39,780 nucleotides of DNA from Verrucomicrobiota bacterium (GCA_021208135.1 JAJOKB010000095.1:1-39780), one strand, 5' to 3'. Counted from the first letter of the stretch, positions 19,007-31,700 are shown. The notes: generated from the letters alone by a model not told the origin. Translations and numbers: made by a program.

Positions 19007-19480
19007 ATGGCAATATCCAAAGGAACCAAAGCTCCCGAATTCACGCTCCGTCGCAAAACAGCCGATGGTATCACTGAGATTTCTCTGAGTGATTACCGGG
19101 GCAAGAGCAATGTTGTGTTGCTGTTCTTCCCGCTGGCTTTCACCTCAGTTTGCCAAGACGAACTTTGCTCAGTCTCAGGTGGCATTGCTGAATATGCTGC
19201 GCTCGACGCTGAAGTTTTGGGAATCAGTGTGGACAGTCCCTTCGCGCAGGAAGCCTTTGCCAAAAGCGCAGGTATAACGATCCCACTGCTTTCGGACTTT
19301 AACAAGGACGTAGCGTCCGCCTACGATGTTCTCTATGCTGAACTTCTCGGATTTAAAGGCGTGGCAAAGCGCAGCGCATTTGTGGTGGATAAAACCGGCA
19401 CCATCGCTTACGCGTGGAGCAGCGAGGATCCTAAACAACTACCCCCTTTCGACGAGATCAAAAAAGCACTGCACAGCTGA
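19007..19480 (+). CDS. Peroxiredoxin, BCP/PrxQ-like
   Basis: A 157-residue thiol peroxidase of the AhpC/TSA family. The peroxidatic cysteine is Cys49 in FPLAFTSVCQDELC. A second cysteine five residues later (Cys54) fits the atypical 2-Cys PrxQ spacing. The usual Pro before the active site appears as FFPLAFTS. LLSDFNKDVASAYDV and SAFVVDKTGTI are family segments. No signal peptide, so cytoplasmic. It sits 42 bases before the aconitase gene, an enzyme with an oxidation-sensitive Fe-S cluster, so co-expression would be useful, though unproven. Confidence 0.92.
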   Translation: MAISKGTKAPEFTLRRKTADGITEISLSDYRGKSNVVLLFFPLAFTSVCQDELCSVSGGIAEYAALDAEVLGISVDSPFAQEAFAKSAGITIPLLSDFNKDVASAYDVLYAELLGFKGVAKRSAFVVDKTGTIAYAWSSEDPKQLPPFDEIKKALHS

Positions 19481-19522
19481 GCTGAAACCCATTTTTGAGC
19501 CAACAACCAACACGCTTTATTC

Positions 19523-22254
19523 ATGACGGATCCCTTTTCGACCCAACGTCCCTTTCGCCAAGGACATCTTTACAGTTTACCTGCACTAGCCGAACAAGGT
19601 TACAAAGGCATCAACAGGTTACCAGTGAGCATTCGTGTGGTGCTGGAATCAGTCCTGCGCAATTGCGATGGTGAAAGAGTACGCAAGGAAGATGTCGAAA
19701 CCCTGGCCAATTACAATGCTGTGGATCCGTCAAAGTCGGAGATCCCGTTCGTGGTCTCAAGAATTGTTCTGCAAGATTTCACTGGCGTACCTCTGTTGGT
19801 TGATTTGGCGGCCATGCGCGATGCGGTAGCTGGGTTGGGCAAAGATCCATCACTGATCGAACCTTTGGTTCCAGTCGATCTGGTGGTTGACCACTCGGTA
19901 CAGGTTGACCGCTCTGGCACCGCCCAATCCTTCCGCGAAAATCTGGAAATTGAATTTCAGCGCAATCAGGAGCGTTATGAATTTTTAAAATGGGGACAAC
20001 AGGCCTTTGAGACATTTTCGGTGGTACCACCTGCTATCGGCATCGTACACCAAGTGAACCTGGAATATCTGGCACGAGTAGTGTTTGAAAAAGATGGGGT
20101 GTACTACCCGGACAGCCTGGTGGGGACTGATTCCCATACCACGATGATCAACGGTCTGGGTATCGTTGGATGGGGCGTTGGTGGCATTGAGGCTGAGGCC
20201 GGGATGCTGGGTCAACCCGTTGCCTTCCAGACTCCGGAAGTCATTGGCGTGCATTTAAGTGGCAAACTGCGCGAGGGAGTTACCGCAACCGACCTGACTT
20301 TGCGCATCACTCAGTTGCTCCGTGCACACAAGGTGGTAGGCAAGTTTGTGGAGTTCTTTGGTGAAGGTGCAGCCAGCCTGTCTTTGCCAGACCGCGCCAC
20401 CATCGCCAATATGGCCCCTGAATACGGCGCCACCATGGGTTACTTCCCAATTGACGAGAAAACTCTGGACTATTTGCGCATGACAGGACGACCAGACACA
20501 ATGATCGATCTGGTACGTGACTACTATTCGGCCCAAGGTTTATTCGGAATGCCGCTGAAAGGTGAAATCGACTACACCCAAGTTCTGGAACTTGATTTGG
20601 ATAGTATCGTTCCTTCTGTTGCTGGCCCCAAACGCCCGCAAGATCGCATTGACATGCCGTCGCTGAAACAGCGCTTCAATCAACTGTTGGATATGCCGAT
20701 TGCCGAGGGTGGCTACGGTATAGGCGCGGCCGAAAGAGGCACAACCCGTGCGCTCAAGCCCTCAGCCAACAAACTCGCAGCATGGGAAGGCGAAGGTGGT
20801 GCCGCCGTTGCTACGGAGGCAGTGCCTGAATTGAAACATGGATCTGTGGTAATTGCCGCTATCACCTCCTGCACCAATACCTCCAATCCGAGTGTAATGG
20901 TCGGCGCAGGATTGGTGGCCAAAAAAGCAGTGCAAAAGGGACTGAAGGTTGCCAAAACCGTAAAAACATCCCTCGCACCAGGATCGCGCGTGGTAACGGA
21001 ATACCTCAATGCCACCGGACTTCAAACCTATCTGGACCAGCTCGGGTTTAATCTGGTTGGCTACGGTTGTACTACCTGTATCGGCAACTCCGGACCGTTG
21101 GATGCTGAGATCGAACAGGCCATCGTTGAAGGCAACCTGGTGGCAGCATCAGTGCTTTCAGGTAACCGTAATTTCGAGGCCCGTGTGCACAGTGCCGTCA
21201 AGGCAAACTTCCTCATGTCCCCGCCTCTGGTCGTTGCCTACGCGCTGGCAGGCACTGTGGACATTGATTTGGACAATGAACCCCTCGGGCAAGACGCGGA
21301 CGGCAATCCCGTCTTCCTGAGCGATATTTGGCAACCCACGCCGAAATCGCGGCAGCCGTGGCAGAAGGAATCAAGCCCGATATGTACACCAAACAGTACG
21401 GTGACATCCTCAGTGCCAACCCACAGTGGAAAGAAATTTCCACATCCACCGGTGCCATCTATCAGTGGAAACCATCCAGCACCTATATTCAGAATCCACC
21501 CTTTTTCAGCGGCTTCAGCACCACTGCCGGAACCATCCAACCCCTTGGCAGCATGCGTGCAGTTGGTATCTTCGGCGACTCGGTGACCACCGACCACATT
21601 TCACCTGCTGGTTCGATTCCCGAAAATGGGCCAGCTGGACGTTACCTCAAGGAAAACGGCGTTACCAAGGCAGATTTCAACAGCTTTGGCTCACGCCGCG
21701 GTAATGACCGCATCATGACCCGTGGTACCTTTGCCAATGTGCGCATCAAAAACCTTCTGGCCCAAGGCAAGGAAGGCGGCTACACCGCCCTGCAACCGGA
21801 CGGTCAAATCATCGATTTCTACGATGCTTGCATGACCTATCGCGAACGCAACACACCGCTCATTGTGTTCGCTGGGTTTGATTACGGTATGGGCTCCAGC
21901 CGCGATTGGGCAGCAAAGGGTACCGCATTGTTGGGAATTCGCGCTGTCGTCGCCAGAAGCTTTGAACGCATTCACCGCAGTAATCTCCTCGGAATGGGTG
22001 TCTTGCCCCTCGAATTCATGAATGGAGAGTCAGCCGAATCCCTCGGACTCAAGGGCGATGAGGTGTTTGACTTGCAGGGTTTAGGCGATGACCTGAAACC
22101 TGGCCAAACCGTCAAACTGATCATCCGCAAAGCCGATGGAACTCAGCAGGAAACCGCGCTCCTGGTACGCATAGACACACAAATCGAAATCGAATACTAT
22201 CGACACGGGGGGATCCTTCCCTATGTTTTAAGAAGCATACTGGCCAAAGCATAA
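19523..22254 (+). CDS. acnA: Aconitate hydratase, AcnA type (one apparent frameshift)
   Basis: Interconverts citrate and isocitrate in the TCA cycle. The joined protein is about 910 residues, the AcnA/IRP1 length. Cluster-ligand cysteines are seen in [13 protein letters not shown] and in [12 protein letters not shown]. Other marks are [22 protein letters not shown]-like text near the middle of the first half, [12 protein letters not shown], and the swivel domain with [11 protein letters not shown] and [20 protein letters not shown]. The frame breaks at 21332. One added C restores [16 protein letters not shown], so a missing base in GGCC is likely. It follows the peroxiredoxin and precedes the STAS gene by 24 bases. 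Confidence 0.95.
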
Positions 22255-22278
22255 TTGCCCGCCGGAGTGCTTCCGACC

Positions 22279-22796
22279 ATGCCCGATCAAGATTCAGGTT
22301 TTCTAGTCAACCCATACAATGAGCCCATTGTCATCAAGATAATGGGCAAAGCCTCTTTCCAAAAACGCGGCCCCCCATCAAATGATTTTCTTTTAAGTCA
22401 ATGCTGGCCAATGGGAAGAGCATTTTGTTTTGGATTTCAACAACTGCACAGGCATGGACAGTACTTTTTTTAGGAATTCTGGCCGGTGCCGGAATTGAAT
22501 TGATGAAAGCACAACCCAAGGGCCAACTGACTCTTTGTCGCCTTGGGCAACGCAACCTGGAGTTAGTGCGCAATCTCGGTCTCCACCGCATCATGACGGT
22601 GGATGATGAAGGTGCTGAAGTAGTGGGCGTTCAAGCCATCCAAACACTCAACCAGCCCGCCGATAAAGCCGAGATCAACAATGCCCGAATGGTGTTGCAA
22701 GCCCACGAAAATTTAGTGGAAATTGACGAGTCCAACCGCACCAAATTTCAGGATGTAATTGCCTTCCTCAAAAACCAAATGGACACCAAACCTTAA
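22279..22796 (+). CDS. STAS-domain protein, anti-anti-sigma-factor-like (three apparent frameshifts)
   Basis: About 172 residues after repair. The N-terminus (ATG 22279) reads NEPIVIKIMGKASFQ, the first STAS strand. Adding A at 22400-22401, adding G at 22432-22433 and removing T from the T7 run 22465-22471 gives DFLLSQMLANGK, then LFWDFNNCTGMDSTFLGILAG. That segment is the STAS loop, with Ser in the position phosphorylated in SpoIIAA/RsbV. The remainder, LTLCRLGQRNLELVRNLGLHRI, completes the fold, and a helical C-terminal extension follows. It is 15 bases before a SpoIIE-type phosphatase, the natural partner that would remove the phosphate. No RsbW-type kinase is in the window. Confidence 0.8.
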
Positions 22797-22811
22797 TCCG
22801 GGACTTCACGC

Positions 22812-24258
22812 GTGATTATGATCTGGTTCCTGCTAGGGTTGTTTGTTGGCGGTGGTGCTGGCTGGTATTTCTGGTTTCTCAGTCGGCGCGATGCGGTGCG
22901 TCTCGACGAAGAGAAGCAGATGTTGACGCAGGAAAAAAAAGATCGTGCTGGATTTCATGCACAGCATGGTCGAATCCATCGGCGAAGGCGTGGATCGCAA
23001 TGAACTATTCAGACGGGTGGTACACTCAGCCATTCTCAGTACGGGAGCAATGAGCGCATGCGTATTTGAACGCAGTGGAAACAAGCTTAGGGGAGTTGCG
23101 ATTGAGGGATTATTTCCGCCGCATCGACCCTTACCAGAGCACGCCCGCCAAAGAATTTCCACCCGTGCAAAGTATCTGGAACAAGTTTTAAAGGCTGAGG
23201 TGTTTGATGTCGGCGAGGGCTTGGTTGGCAATGCCGCACTCAGTGGCGAGGGGTTATTTATTGAAGACGCGCGCAATGATCCCAGGGTTATAAAACATGA
23301 CGATCCCGCTCTTGTGGTGCGATCGGTCATCGTGGTACCCATCAGCTTCCGCCAGTATAACATTGGCGTGCTTGCCATCGTCAACCCTTCCGACGGCCTG
23401 GCCTTCGGAGAAACTGACTTTTCGCTGGCCAAATCATTGGCAGAACAGGCCGGCTTGGCTATTCACAATCTAGACTTGATGGCATTGCAGATTGAGAAGA
23501 ACAAACTGGACCTTGACCTCGCACTGGCAAGCAATGTGCAAGGGATGTTGCTGCCCAAAGAGTTTCCTGATTCTTCCAAACTCGACATTGCAGCGGTCTA
23601 TTTGCCTGCGCAAAAAGTAGGCGGTGATCTGTACGATGTGTTTGCGCTCGGGCAAGGCCGGTACGGTATGGCCATCGCTGATGTCTCCGGCAAAGGCATT
23701 CCCGCCTCACTGTTAATGGCTATTTGCCAAAGTAATCTGCGCCATTTGGCGAGACAATATCCAAACCCTGCGGATGTGATGCGCCAATTGAATAGTTCGA
23801 TGACCAGGGAAATGCGCACGGACATGTTCATAACCGTTGTATATGCAGTTATTGATACTTGTAATCATCAATTGCATTTGGCGCGAGCGGGCCACGAGAT
23901 GCCGCTTCTGGTACACACGGATCCTGAATCCGGATTGTCCGAAGCAAAATTACTGGCGGGGGAAGGTATGGCCATTGGCATGGTTGACGATGAAATATTC
24001 AACACCGTGATCACAGAAATAACCATGCCTTTCACACCAGGAGACCTTTTGGTGCTGTACACCGATGGAGTGACTGAGATAGCCAACAATGAGGGTATTG
24101 AGTTCAGCAATAGTCGATTGGCCGACGTCATCAAAGCAATGCGGGTACAATCTGCAACCGAGGTCAATGGTACCATTCTCGACAAAGTAACGCTGTTTGC
24201 AGGTCAGGAGAGCCAATTAGACGACATTACTCTGCTGACGGTTCGCTGCCGGGCCTGA
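22812..24258 (+). CDS. Membrane-anchored GAF-SpoIIE (PP2C) phosphatase, RsbU-like (one apparent frameshift)
   Basis: About 482 residues. One N-terminal membrane segment (WFLLGLFVGGGAGWYFWFL) is followed by a short coiled linker. A GAF domain carries VFDVGEGLVGNAALSGE, VVRSVIVVPISF and GVLAIVNPSDG. The SpoIIE phosphatase domain then has VGGDLYDVFALG, MAIADVSGKGIPASLLM, ARAGHEMPLL, LLVLYTDGVTEIANNEG and a final QLDDITLLTVR. The metal-binding aspartates in GGDLYD, ADVSGKG, YTDG and DDITL are all present. The frame breaks in the A8 run 22933-22940; one extra A restores QEKKIVLDFMHSM. GTG 22812 or ATG 22818 starts it. Likely role: dephosphorylate the neighbouring STAS protein. Its stop abuts the stop of the convergent regulator. 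Confidence 0.85.
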
Positions 24259-25227
24259 TCAACGGGAGTTGAGGGCGTCGATGGCCATACGCATGGCTGA
24301 AGATCTGGTCTCAACGTGGAGTTTGCGCATAAGGTTTTCCGAATGCTTATGAATAGTGCGGGTGGCGGCACCGAGAATTTGCGCAATTTCCGGGTAAGTT
24401 TTCCCTTCAGCCATCCAAAATAAAACCTCTGATTCCCTTGGTGACAGGCCCAACGCGGCTAAAGACTCCAACCCTTTGCTTTGATCTTCATCCAGATGGA
24501 AAACCGTCGGTCCACTGCTATCTTTAGGGGCATACAGACTAATCTTCAAAGTACCCTCCCCTGTCGGTTTGCTTTTCAACCAACCGAATTGATTTTCGGC
24601 CACGGCATTTTTCCACGAAGCCACAAACTCATCAGGCACCGTTAATTCACCGGCGGCTTGGTAGTACAATCGAACCAGATGAGCGGCCCGCCTGGTGACG
24701 AATAACACCTGCCCATCGTCGGCAATCAGCATCAAACCCCTGCGAATGGATTGCTCTAATTGTTGTTCCGTCTCACGACGCATCTGAACTTCAAGTTCCA
24801 ACAATTCATTCTGCCGCTGTAGTTCACGCCGGAGTGCAAGAATACGCAGATGAGTGGCGACACGGGCTAAAACCTCCGGGATGTAGACTGGTTTGACTAC
24901 ATAGTCCAAAGCACCGGATTCAATGGCTAATCGCCGCTGCTCGGGATCGTCCACAGCCGTCATAAACAAGATAGGGATATCTGCGAACTCTGGTTGCTGA
25001 TTGATCTGAGCGCAGCATTGCAAACCGTTCATACCCGGCATGAGCAGATCCATCAAAATCAAATCCGGGCGGCAATAGGGCAATTGTTCCAAGCAACTCT
25101 CCCCACTCTCAGCAACTCTGACCTGGTAATCCTTGGACAGAGCATCAATCAACAGGCTCAAGTTAGCCGGAGTGTCATCCACCAAAAGAATGGTGTAAAG
25201 GCTGGAATGAGTCGTCAGATCAGACAT
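24259..25227 (-). CDS. Response regulator, REC plus LuxR-type DNA-binding domain
   Basis: A 322-residue regulator. The receiver domain covers residues about 11-130, with acidic pair Asp17-Asp18 (ILLVDDTPAN), phosphoacceptor Asp60 (LILMDLLMPG), a Thr in LFMTAV and Lys in YVVKPV. A coiled segment (about 135-175) leads to a PAS-like middle part (LMLIADDGQVLFVTRRAA). The C-terminal LuxR helix-turn-helix is LSPRESEVLFWMAEGKTYPEIA, then TIHKHSENLMRKL. ATG 25227 overlaps the last codons of the kinase gene, giving translational coupling, so this is the kinase's cognate regulator. Targets unknown; the giant secreted protein gene beyond the kinase is a candidate. Confidence 0.9.
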   Translation of the reverse strand: MSDLTTHSSLYTILLVDDTPANLSLLIDALSKDYQVRVAESGESCLEQLPYCRPDLILMDLLMPGMNGLQCCAQINQQPEFADIPILFMTAVDDPEQRRLAIESGALDYVVKPVYIPEVLARVATHLRILALRRELQRQNELLELEVQMRRETEQQLEQSIRRGLMLIADDGQVLFVTRRAAHLVRLYYQAAGELTVPDEFVASWKNAVAENQFGWLKSKPTGEGTLKISLYAPKDSSGPTVFHLDEDQSKGLESLAALGLSPRESEVLFWMAEGKTYPEIAQILGAATRTIHKHSENLMRKLHVETRSSAMRMAIDALNSR

Positions 25228-28200
25228 TTTCGCTTTCAGATTGTAGTAATTTCCTGATTTCCGCCATACGAAAATCATCGATTAATGGCAGTAATTTCCT
25301 GTGCAACGATACTCCAGGAGCACCTAAGCTCAAAAGCTCATTGAACAATCGGCGCAATTGAATGGCATCACCCGTGCGGGCAACTGACATCAACCGTTCA
25401 ATCGCAGACTTCCATTGGTCAGGATCTGTGGGAACCGTGGGCAGCGACTCGTGCAAAAGATCGCTTTCTTGGGTTGAAATCGGCGCGGATACAACGCCTT
25501 GAACTGAAGGAAGCAGCACTGTGACGGTGACCTTGGTGCCCACACCGGGCTCAGAGGTCAGGTTCACCTCCCCTCCCATCAGGCGCGCAAAGTCCCTGAC
25601 CAGCGATAACCCAAGCCCTGTACCCGACTCAGTCCCCGCAGATGCTTCGACTTGCTGAAACCGTTGAAAGAGCTGAGCCTGAGCAGACAAAGGAATCCCT
25701 TTACCGGTATCTTCCACGGTAAGCCACAAAGCGCCATCTCGATAAGAGGCATACAAAACCACTGCACCAGAGCTGGTAAACTTCACCGCGTTAGAAAGCA
25801 GATTTTCTATAATCTGACGGAGCTTGCGTCGGTCCCCTACTACCTTTGCCGGCAGAAATCCGTCGATGCGCAAGCGGTAATTGACGACCTTTGCGCAAAG
25901 CCCGCACCTCATTGGCAGCAGAAACCTCCTGCAATAATTCAGCCAATGCGAACTCCGCATCTTCTCTGGTCATCTTGCCTGCCTCAACTTTGGCAACATC
26001 CAGGACTTCATTGATCAACCCCAACAAATGTTCGCCACTACTTTGAATGACGCTAAGGGCTTCACTCATCTTGGCACCGGGCAAATCCCGCCCACGCAGT
26101 AGAACCGCATATCCAATGATACTGTTCAAAGGTGTGCGCAGTTCATGGCTCATGTTGGCCAGAAACCTGCCTTTGGCCTGATTGGCCTGATCCGCCAGAA
26201 TCATTGCCTGTTCCAGACTGCGGGTGCGCTCTTGGACCAAACTTTGCAAGCGCACCTGTTCGTTTTGCAGGATACGTATGCGCCATAAAAACCCGCATAT
26301 CACCAATAGGATTATCAGCAGAAACAGCCCGGCATATGCTATTTTTGTCCTATACCATGGAGGGTGTACCAAGACGGTGACGCTGGCGGTCTGGCTCAAC
26401 ATGCCGGAGGGGTCCAAAGCGCGGGCTTCAAACACGAATGGACCACCCAGGATGTTGGTGAAAGAAAATCGTGGATTATTGCTCAGCTCGCTCCACTCAT
26501 CGTTGAAACCGCGCAATCTGGCCTGGTACAACAGTCCAGTGGACGCCTGAAAGCGAGGTGCAGCTAATTCGAAGGTCAAACCCTGCGGATGGTAGCGAAA
26601 GGTCAGATGTCTATCGCCGGAAATTCTGTTCCAACCGGTCGAGGATTGGATACGACGCACTGTTGTAGCAAAGCTTGAATCGTCTGCCTGATAACCCTCT
26701 AAATGTATCCTGAACATGGGGCCATAACCTCTTCCCCACAATGCATGGGCGTGCAAGTCAAAGAAATTTTCTGCCACTCCAGCAAACCCAACCTCCGCGA
26801 GCAAAGCACTATCGGCACTTTGCCAGACACCTTCTTTAAAGAACCCCAGAGGTTGTAAGGAACCTATGCGTTCGGTTGATTGAATCGAGGCCCAGGTCAG
26901 ACCATTGCCAGTATGAACCAAACTGTATAAGGCACTCGCATGCGCATCTCCGGGCAATTGAAAGCGATCTTCGGGAACAAAAACTTCCTCATCAGCCAGA
27001 AAACGGAATGAGCCCACATTGGTAAAAAACGAAGGACCGTCCGGCAGTTGGAACAATGCCGTCCAAACATAATCCATCGGTAAACCGTGCGTATGGTGAT
27101 ATTGTCTCCAACCACCCGGTTGATCGATGGGATGGTCACCGGGTTTGCGCCAAATGCCAGTGGCATAGCTCGCAGCCCAGAGATCGCCGTTCCGGGTTTG
27201 AATCACATGGCGGACATCGCGCGGCAACGGGTCGTGAAACAATAGTTGCCAAACCTCACCATTCCAGCGGGCAGCAGCATGACCTCCCCGTCCTGTTACA
27301 TGCAAAATGTGTGTGTCCCGACTATCCAACAACATCCCGAATGGACGCAGTCCGGGTATATCCAATGCCAGTTCGAGCTCATTACCACGCTTTAAATACA
27401 GGCCCCGGGTAGCCAAAACCCAGTGTCGCCCCCACCATTCAGCAATCCCAAATATACTGGTTACACCGGGCGCATCTATTCTGATGAATCTGGCACTGGA
27501 TCCAGTGCCAGTGTCCGCAGGATTCAGTTCATACAGACCGTCAAAACACCCTACAAACATCACCCCATTCAATCGCCCCCATACGTCCACCGTTCCCGGC
27601 GCAGGACCATTGTAGTCATCATAGACCGAAACAGTTCCGCGCACATCAATGCGTGTCAATCCACTGTTCAGGGCCACCCAAAGGCCCTGTGCATCATCCG
27701 TGATTGAATCAAACACTACATCATCCTGCAGTCCGATAGTTCTATCCAGCAAGCGCATGTGCTGGCCATCCTGAGTTAACAGAAGGATACCCTTGCCGTA
27801 GGTCGCAATCACGATGGTGCCATCCGTGAGAGAGCCGACATGACTGATGGCAGTGTCTTTTAAAATCTGCCGGGCCGGGGTCTGAAAAGGTGCCAAAGCA
27901 AAGGTTTCCGGATCCATGAGGTAGGCATCGCCAAACTCACTAAATATCAGGAAGTCACCACTATCGTGCCTGCTGAACCACAGTTGCTGGGCTGCTTGCA
28001 CGATTGCGTCGTCAGAACGCACAACAGGCTCAGCGTCCACCCATTCGAACAACGGCAGTCCCGGACCCGTTGAGAATACGCGCTCACCCACGCGTGAAAC
28101 TCCAATTGCACCACCTAAATGCGTGTAATCTAAAAAATATCCGTCCCGATAAACAAGAATGGCGCGGGTCGACAGAAAAAGAATGCCTTCCCGCAATACT

Positions 28201-28634
28201 TCAATGGCAAAAACCCGACCCAATGTTCTGTCAGGAGGCAAGCGATCAACCAGAGAGTGGTAGGCGGTTATCTCTCCTTCTCTGGCATCGAACCAGCCAA
28301 GTTCATCCGTTCCTCCCACCCAAATGGCTCCTTTACTGTCTGCTTGCAAAGCAAATACCATCGGAGTCGGTAAGGAATGGTGCTGCCAGCGATGGCCGTC
28401 ATACTCTAAAATACCCTGTTGGTTACCCACATAAATAAAGCCGTTGGTACCCATGGTGACACCTTGGGCCTGAGGATGCCCCTGATAGTCCACCGGACGA
28501 AAATGGCGCATGATGGGGCGTCCAGCTTCGGGATCAAACAAACCATTTACTGCCAGAGACTCAGGAATCCCCATGATGCAGAGCAACGCCAGCAGCACCA
28601 GAAAACGGTAAATAAATCTTAAAGAAACGGACAT
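25220..28634 (-). CDS. Two-component sensor histidine kinase with Reg_prop/Y_Y_Y periplasmic sensor (one apparent frameshift)
   Basis: About 1138 residues. A signal peptide (LVLLALLCIMGIPESLA) is followed by a long periplasmic part with Reg_prop-type repeats, for example GFIYVGNQQGILEYDG and GAIWVGGTDELGWFD, predicted to form beta-propellers. A Y_Y_Y domain lies at about 675-750. One membrane helix (about 763-785) precedes a coiled segment and HisKA with phosphoacceptor His at about 828 in SHELRTPLNSIIGY. The ATPase domain has NLLSNAVKFT, VEDTGKGIP and GTGLGLSLV. Removing one base from T3 at 25890-25892 joins RALRK to VVNYRLRIDG. A helical tail of about 90 residues follows the ATPase domain. 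The layout matches hybrid sensors for polysaccharide use, but the regulator is a separate gene. Confidence 0.88.
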
Positions 28635-28718
28635 GCGTAACTGTGCGTATGGTGGTTCGCTAATACAGTTGATAAGCTGCGGTGCAGTCTTCCGCTCACC
28701 CTCATCCGTGTAAATGTT

Positions 28719-31700
28719 ATGAAGAATCTCAAACTGTTGTCAGTACTTCCCGTTCTCCTTCTCTGTCAAGGACAAACCCAATTGTCTGCGGCAGCGACAG
28801 TAGATACCGATTTTGCCAATTCGGTAGGCCAATTTTATGAGCCTGACGAGTTTGGATCAGTGGCATCGCTACTCGTGCTTCCGGATGGAAGTCTTCTGGT
28901 TGGATCCAATGAAATGGCACAGGCTGGAGCGACCCCGCCGCTGCAAGTATCATTGATGCAATTCAACAGGGATGGCAGTGTTGCCAGCACCTTCTTCTCC
29001 GACACCGATCCAAACGGATCCGGGTTGGGCATTTTTTATGATTCAACTGGCTGGCCTGAGGTCATGGCCATTGGCAGACAAAGCGACGGACGTTTGGTCG
29101 TCGGAGGTGTCATGCAAGGAATGCGCGATGGCACAACTTCATGGTCAGCCAGCAATTTATTGCGGATCAATCCCGATTCCACAGTCGATGCCACTTTTGG
29201 CAATCTGGGTACCTTTCCCTGGCCGACCGGAGGCGTTAATTACGTCGAGGATCTGATCATTGAACCCAACGACAAAATACTTATCAACGGTGGGTTTGGC
29301 GGCATACGCCAGTTGGATACCTCGGTGGTGACACGTCATGGCTTAGCCCGACTCAATGCCGATGGAACAGTGGATTCGACCTTCAACTTAATTCCAACTG
29401 AGCACGGCGTTCCGGCTGGAGCCGGTCTGGTTCGGGCCATTTTTTACAGCGCGGTACGGGACGTAGCAGGAAATTATTACGTGGCTGGTATCTTTGAGTG
29501 GTCGGGGGGGGTCAACTGCAGTGCTGGCAAGGCTTTTTCCCGATGGGCGACGAGATCCGGCATTCGTGCCTGGTTCGTATGGGGTGGACCGCTGGACATC
29601 CGTTTACGTCGAACCCAACGGCACAGTCGTAGCTTTGGGACAAGTTCCATCCCAACCGTCGGTTTTGATACGTTTGTTGCCCGATGGCAGCGAAGACCCC
29701 ACCTTTAATTTTGCCGGATGGTGGACAACATTTTCATCCAGAGTGCTGATGGCTGACTCAGAGGGCAGGTATTTGATCCACAGCGGGCCGGAATTACGCC
29801 GGGTTTTAGCGGATGGTTCCTTCGATCCCACCTTTAGCGCAACCTCTTCCTACGAAAACTTCAACCGCCCGGGAACAACCTTCAATGTGACATGGACTGC
29901 AGACGACGGTGCCGTATATGCTGGCGGTTACTTTGATACCATCAATGGTTCGGGCTCGGTCAAAATCACCAAGTTTGCCCAGCCTACTCTGGCCAATGAG
30001 TTTGTATGGCAATATTCGGTTGCCCAAGCCTATGAGAATGGTGGCAACCTGTATTTGGGCGTTCGGAGACTGGGAGGCACAACCGCAGGCAGTGTTTCAT
30101 ATACCACACAAAATGGCACTGCTATCGCTGGAACTGACTTCGCGGCAACCAGCGGAGCCCTGCAGTGGGAGGACGGCGAAACGGGAATACAATATATTGT
30201 CATTCCGATCATCGACAACGACACAACCGATCCCATTCGCCAATTCACGGTGTTACTGAACAACCCGACGGGCGGTGCAATCCGTGGAGACGCATCGATA
30301 ACAGTGACCATTCTGGATGATGAAGGATTACCTCAAATTTCCGCACAACCCACCGACCGCACCATTTTTGCCCAAACAGCAACCACCTTAACTGTGGGTA
30401 TCTCCTCCATCACTGCTGTGAGTTTTCAGTGGCAAGTTGAAGTGGATGGGGAGTTTGTCGATATTCCGGGTGCAATAGGACAAAGCTTTACCCTGCAAAA
30501 CGCCACTCCGGGAATAACCGATGGCACCTATCGCGTCGTGGTTACCAATAACAACGGCAGTGTGGAAAGCGCCACTGCTCAGGTCACTGTGGTACTACCG
30601 GCGGGCGCAAGTGATCCAGATTTCCTGTTTCAAGGCACCGGTTTCAGTCCGTTTAGCGACCTGCGCACCCGCTTGCAATCCGATGGAAGCATTCTTGCGG
30701 TGGGTTCATTTACCTCCTTCAACGGTGTTGCCTTGCAGGTTCCCTACATTCTCCGGCTCACCGCAGATGGCGAGTTGGATCCATCCTGGCAACCAGGACT
30801 CAACGCTGCCAACAACTCTATCCGGCACGTTGCTATTCATCCTGAATCATCGCCACACGCGGGTAAAATCGTGGTGGCTGGAACCTTCACCAGCTATGCA
30901 GGCACCACTGTGCCTCGTCTGGCTCGCCTCAACTCAGATGGTACGTTTGATGCCAGCTGGATCCCTTCCGCGACAGTCAACCTCAATGATTTTGCGGTGG
31001 GCGTGGAAACACTGGCAGACGGTGCGGTCATAGTGGCTTACAGAACCGCTGGTCTGCGCAAATACAATGCCGACGGTAGCTTTGCTTTCAATTTTGCCAG
31101 CCAAACCGGCACCACTATCACATTCGCCGTACAACCCGACGGCAAAATAGTGGAAGTTTACACCACTTCCGGACCCACCAGGCATTGGGTTCGTCGTCAC
31201 CTGGCAGATGGCTCTTTGGATCCTGATTTCCAACAACCAGGTTCTTTCAATAGTGCTCCAGCTGCCATTGCTTTCTCGCCTGATGGCAAAATTTACCTGG
31301 CTGGTGTCTTTTTGAATTTGGATGGAGTTCCGGCAACGCGATTGGTCAGACTGCTCCCGAACGGTCAGCGCGACCCAGAATTCAGCATTGAAATTGTGGG
31401 AACCCTTTCCAACATTCTGGCCCTGCCTGATGGCAGCTTGATGGCGGCAGGCGCATTTAATAATACCGTAAATGGGACAGCCACCACCACCCTGTTCCGT
31501 ATCTTGGCGGATGGAACCCTGGACCCTTCTTTCTTTTCCGCAGATGGCGCCAAAACTTCACTCATGGTTGACGCACAAGGACGTTATTATGGCGTCAACG
31601 ATGGCTTGATTCGCCGATTTCTGGGAGATTATGGTGCATTCTCATTCACTGCGACCGAGTTGGTAACCAACGAATCCGCTGGCACTGTTGAGATTCCGGT

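Noticed and set aside
22933-22940. Programmed frameshifting or polymerase slippage at the A8 run and other runs
   Set aside because: Breaks also occur at runs of two or three bases and at all four bases, with both signs and no slippery heptamer plus structure pattern, so technical indels are simpler.
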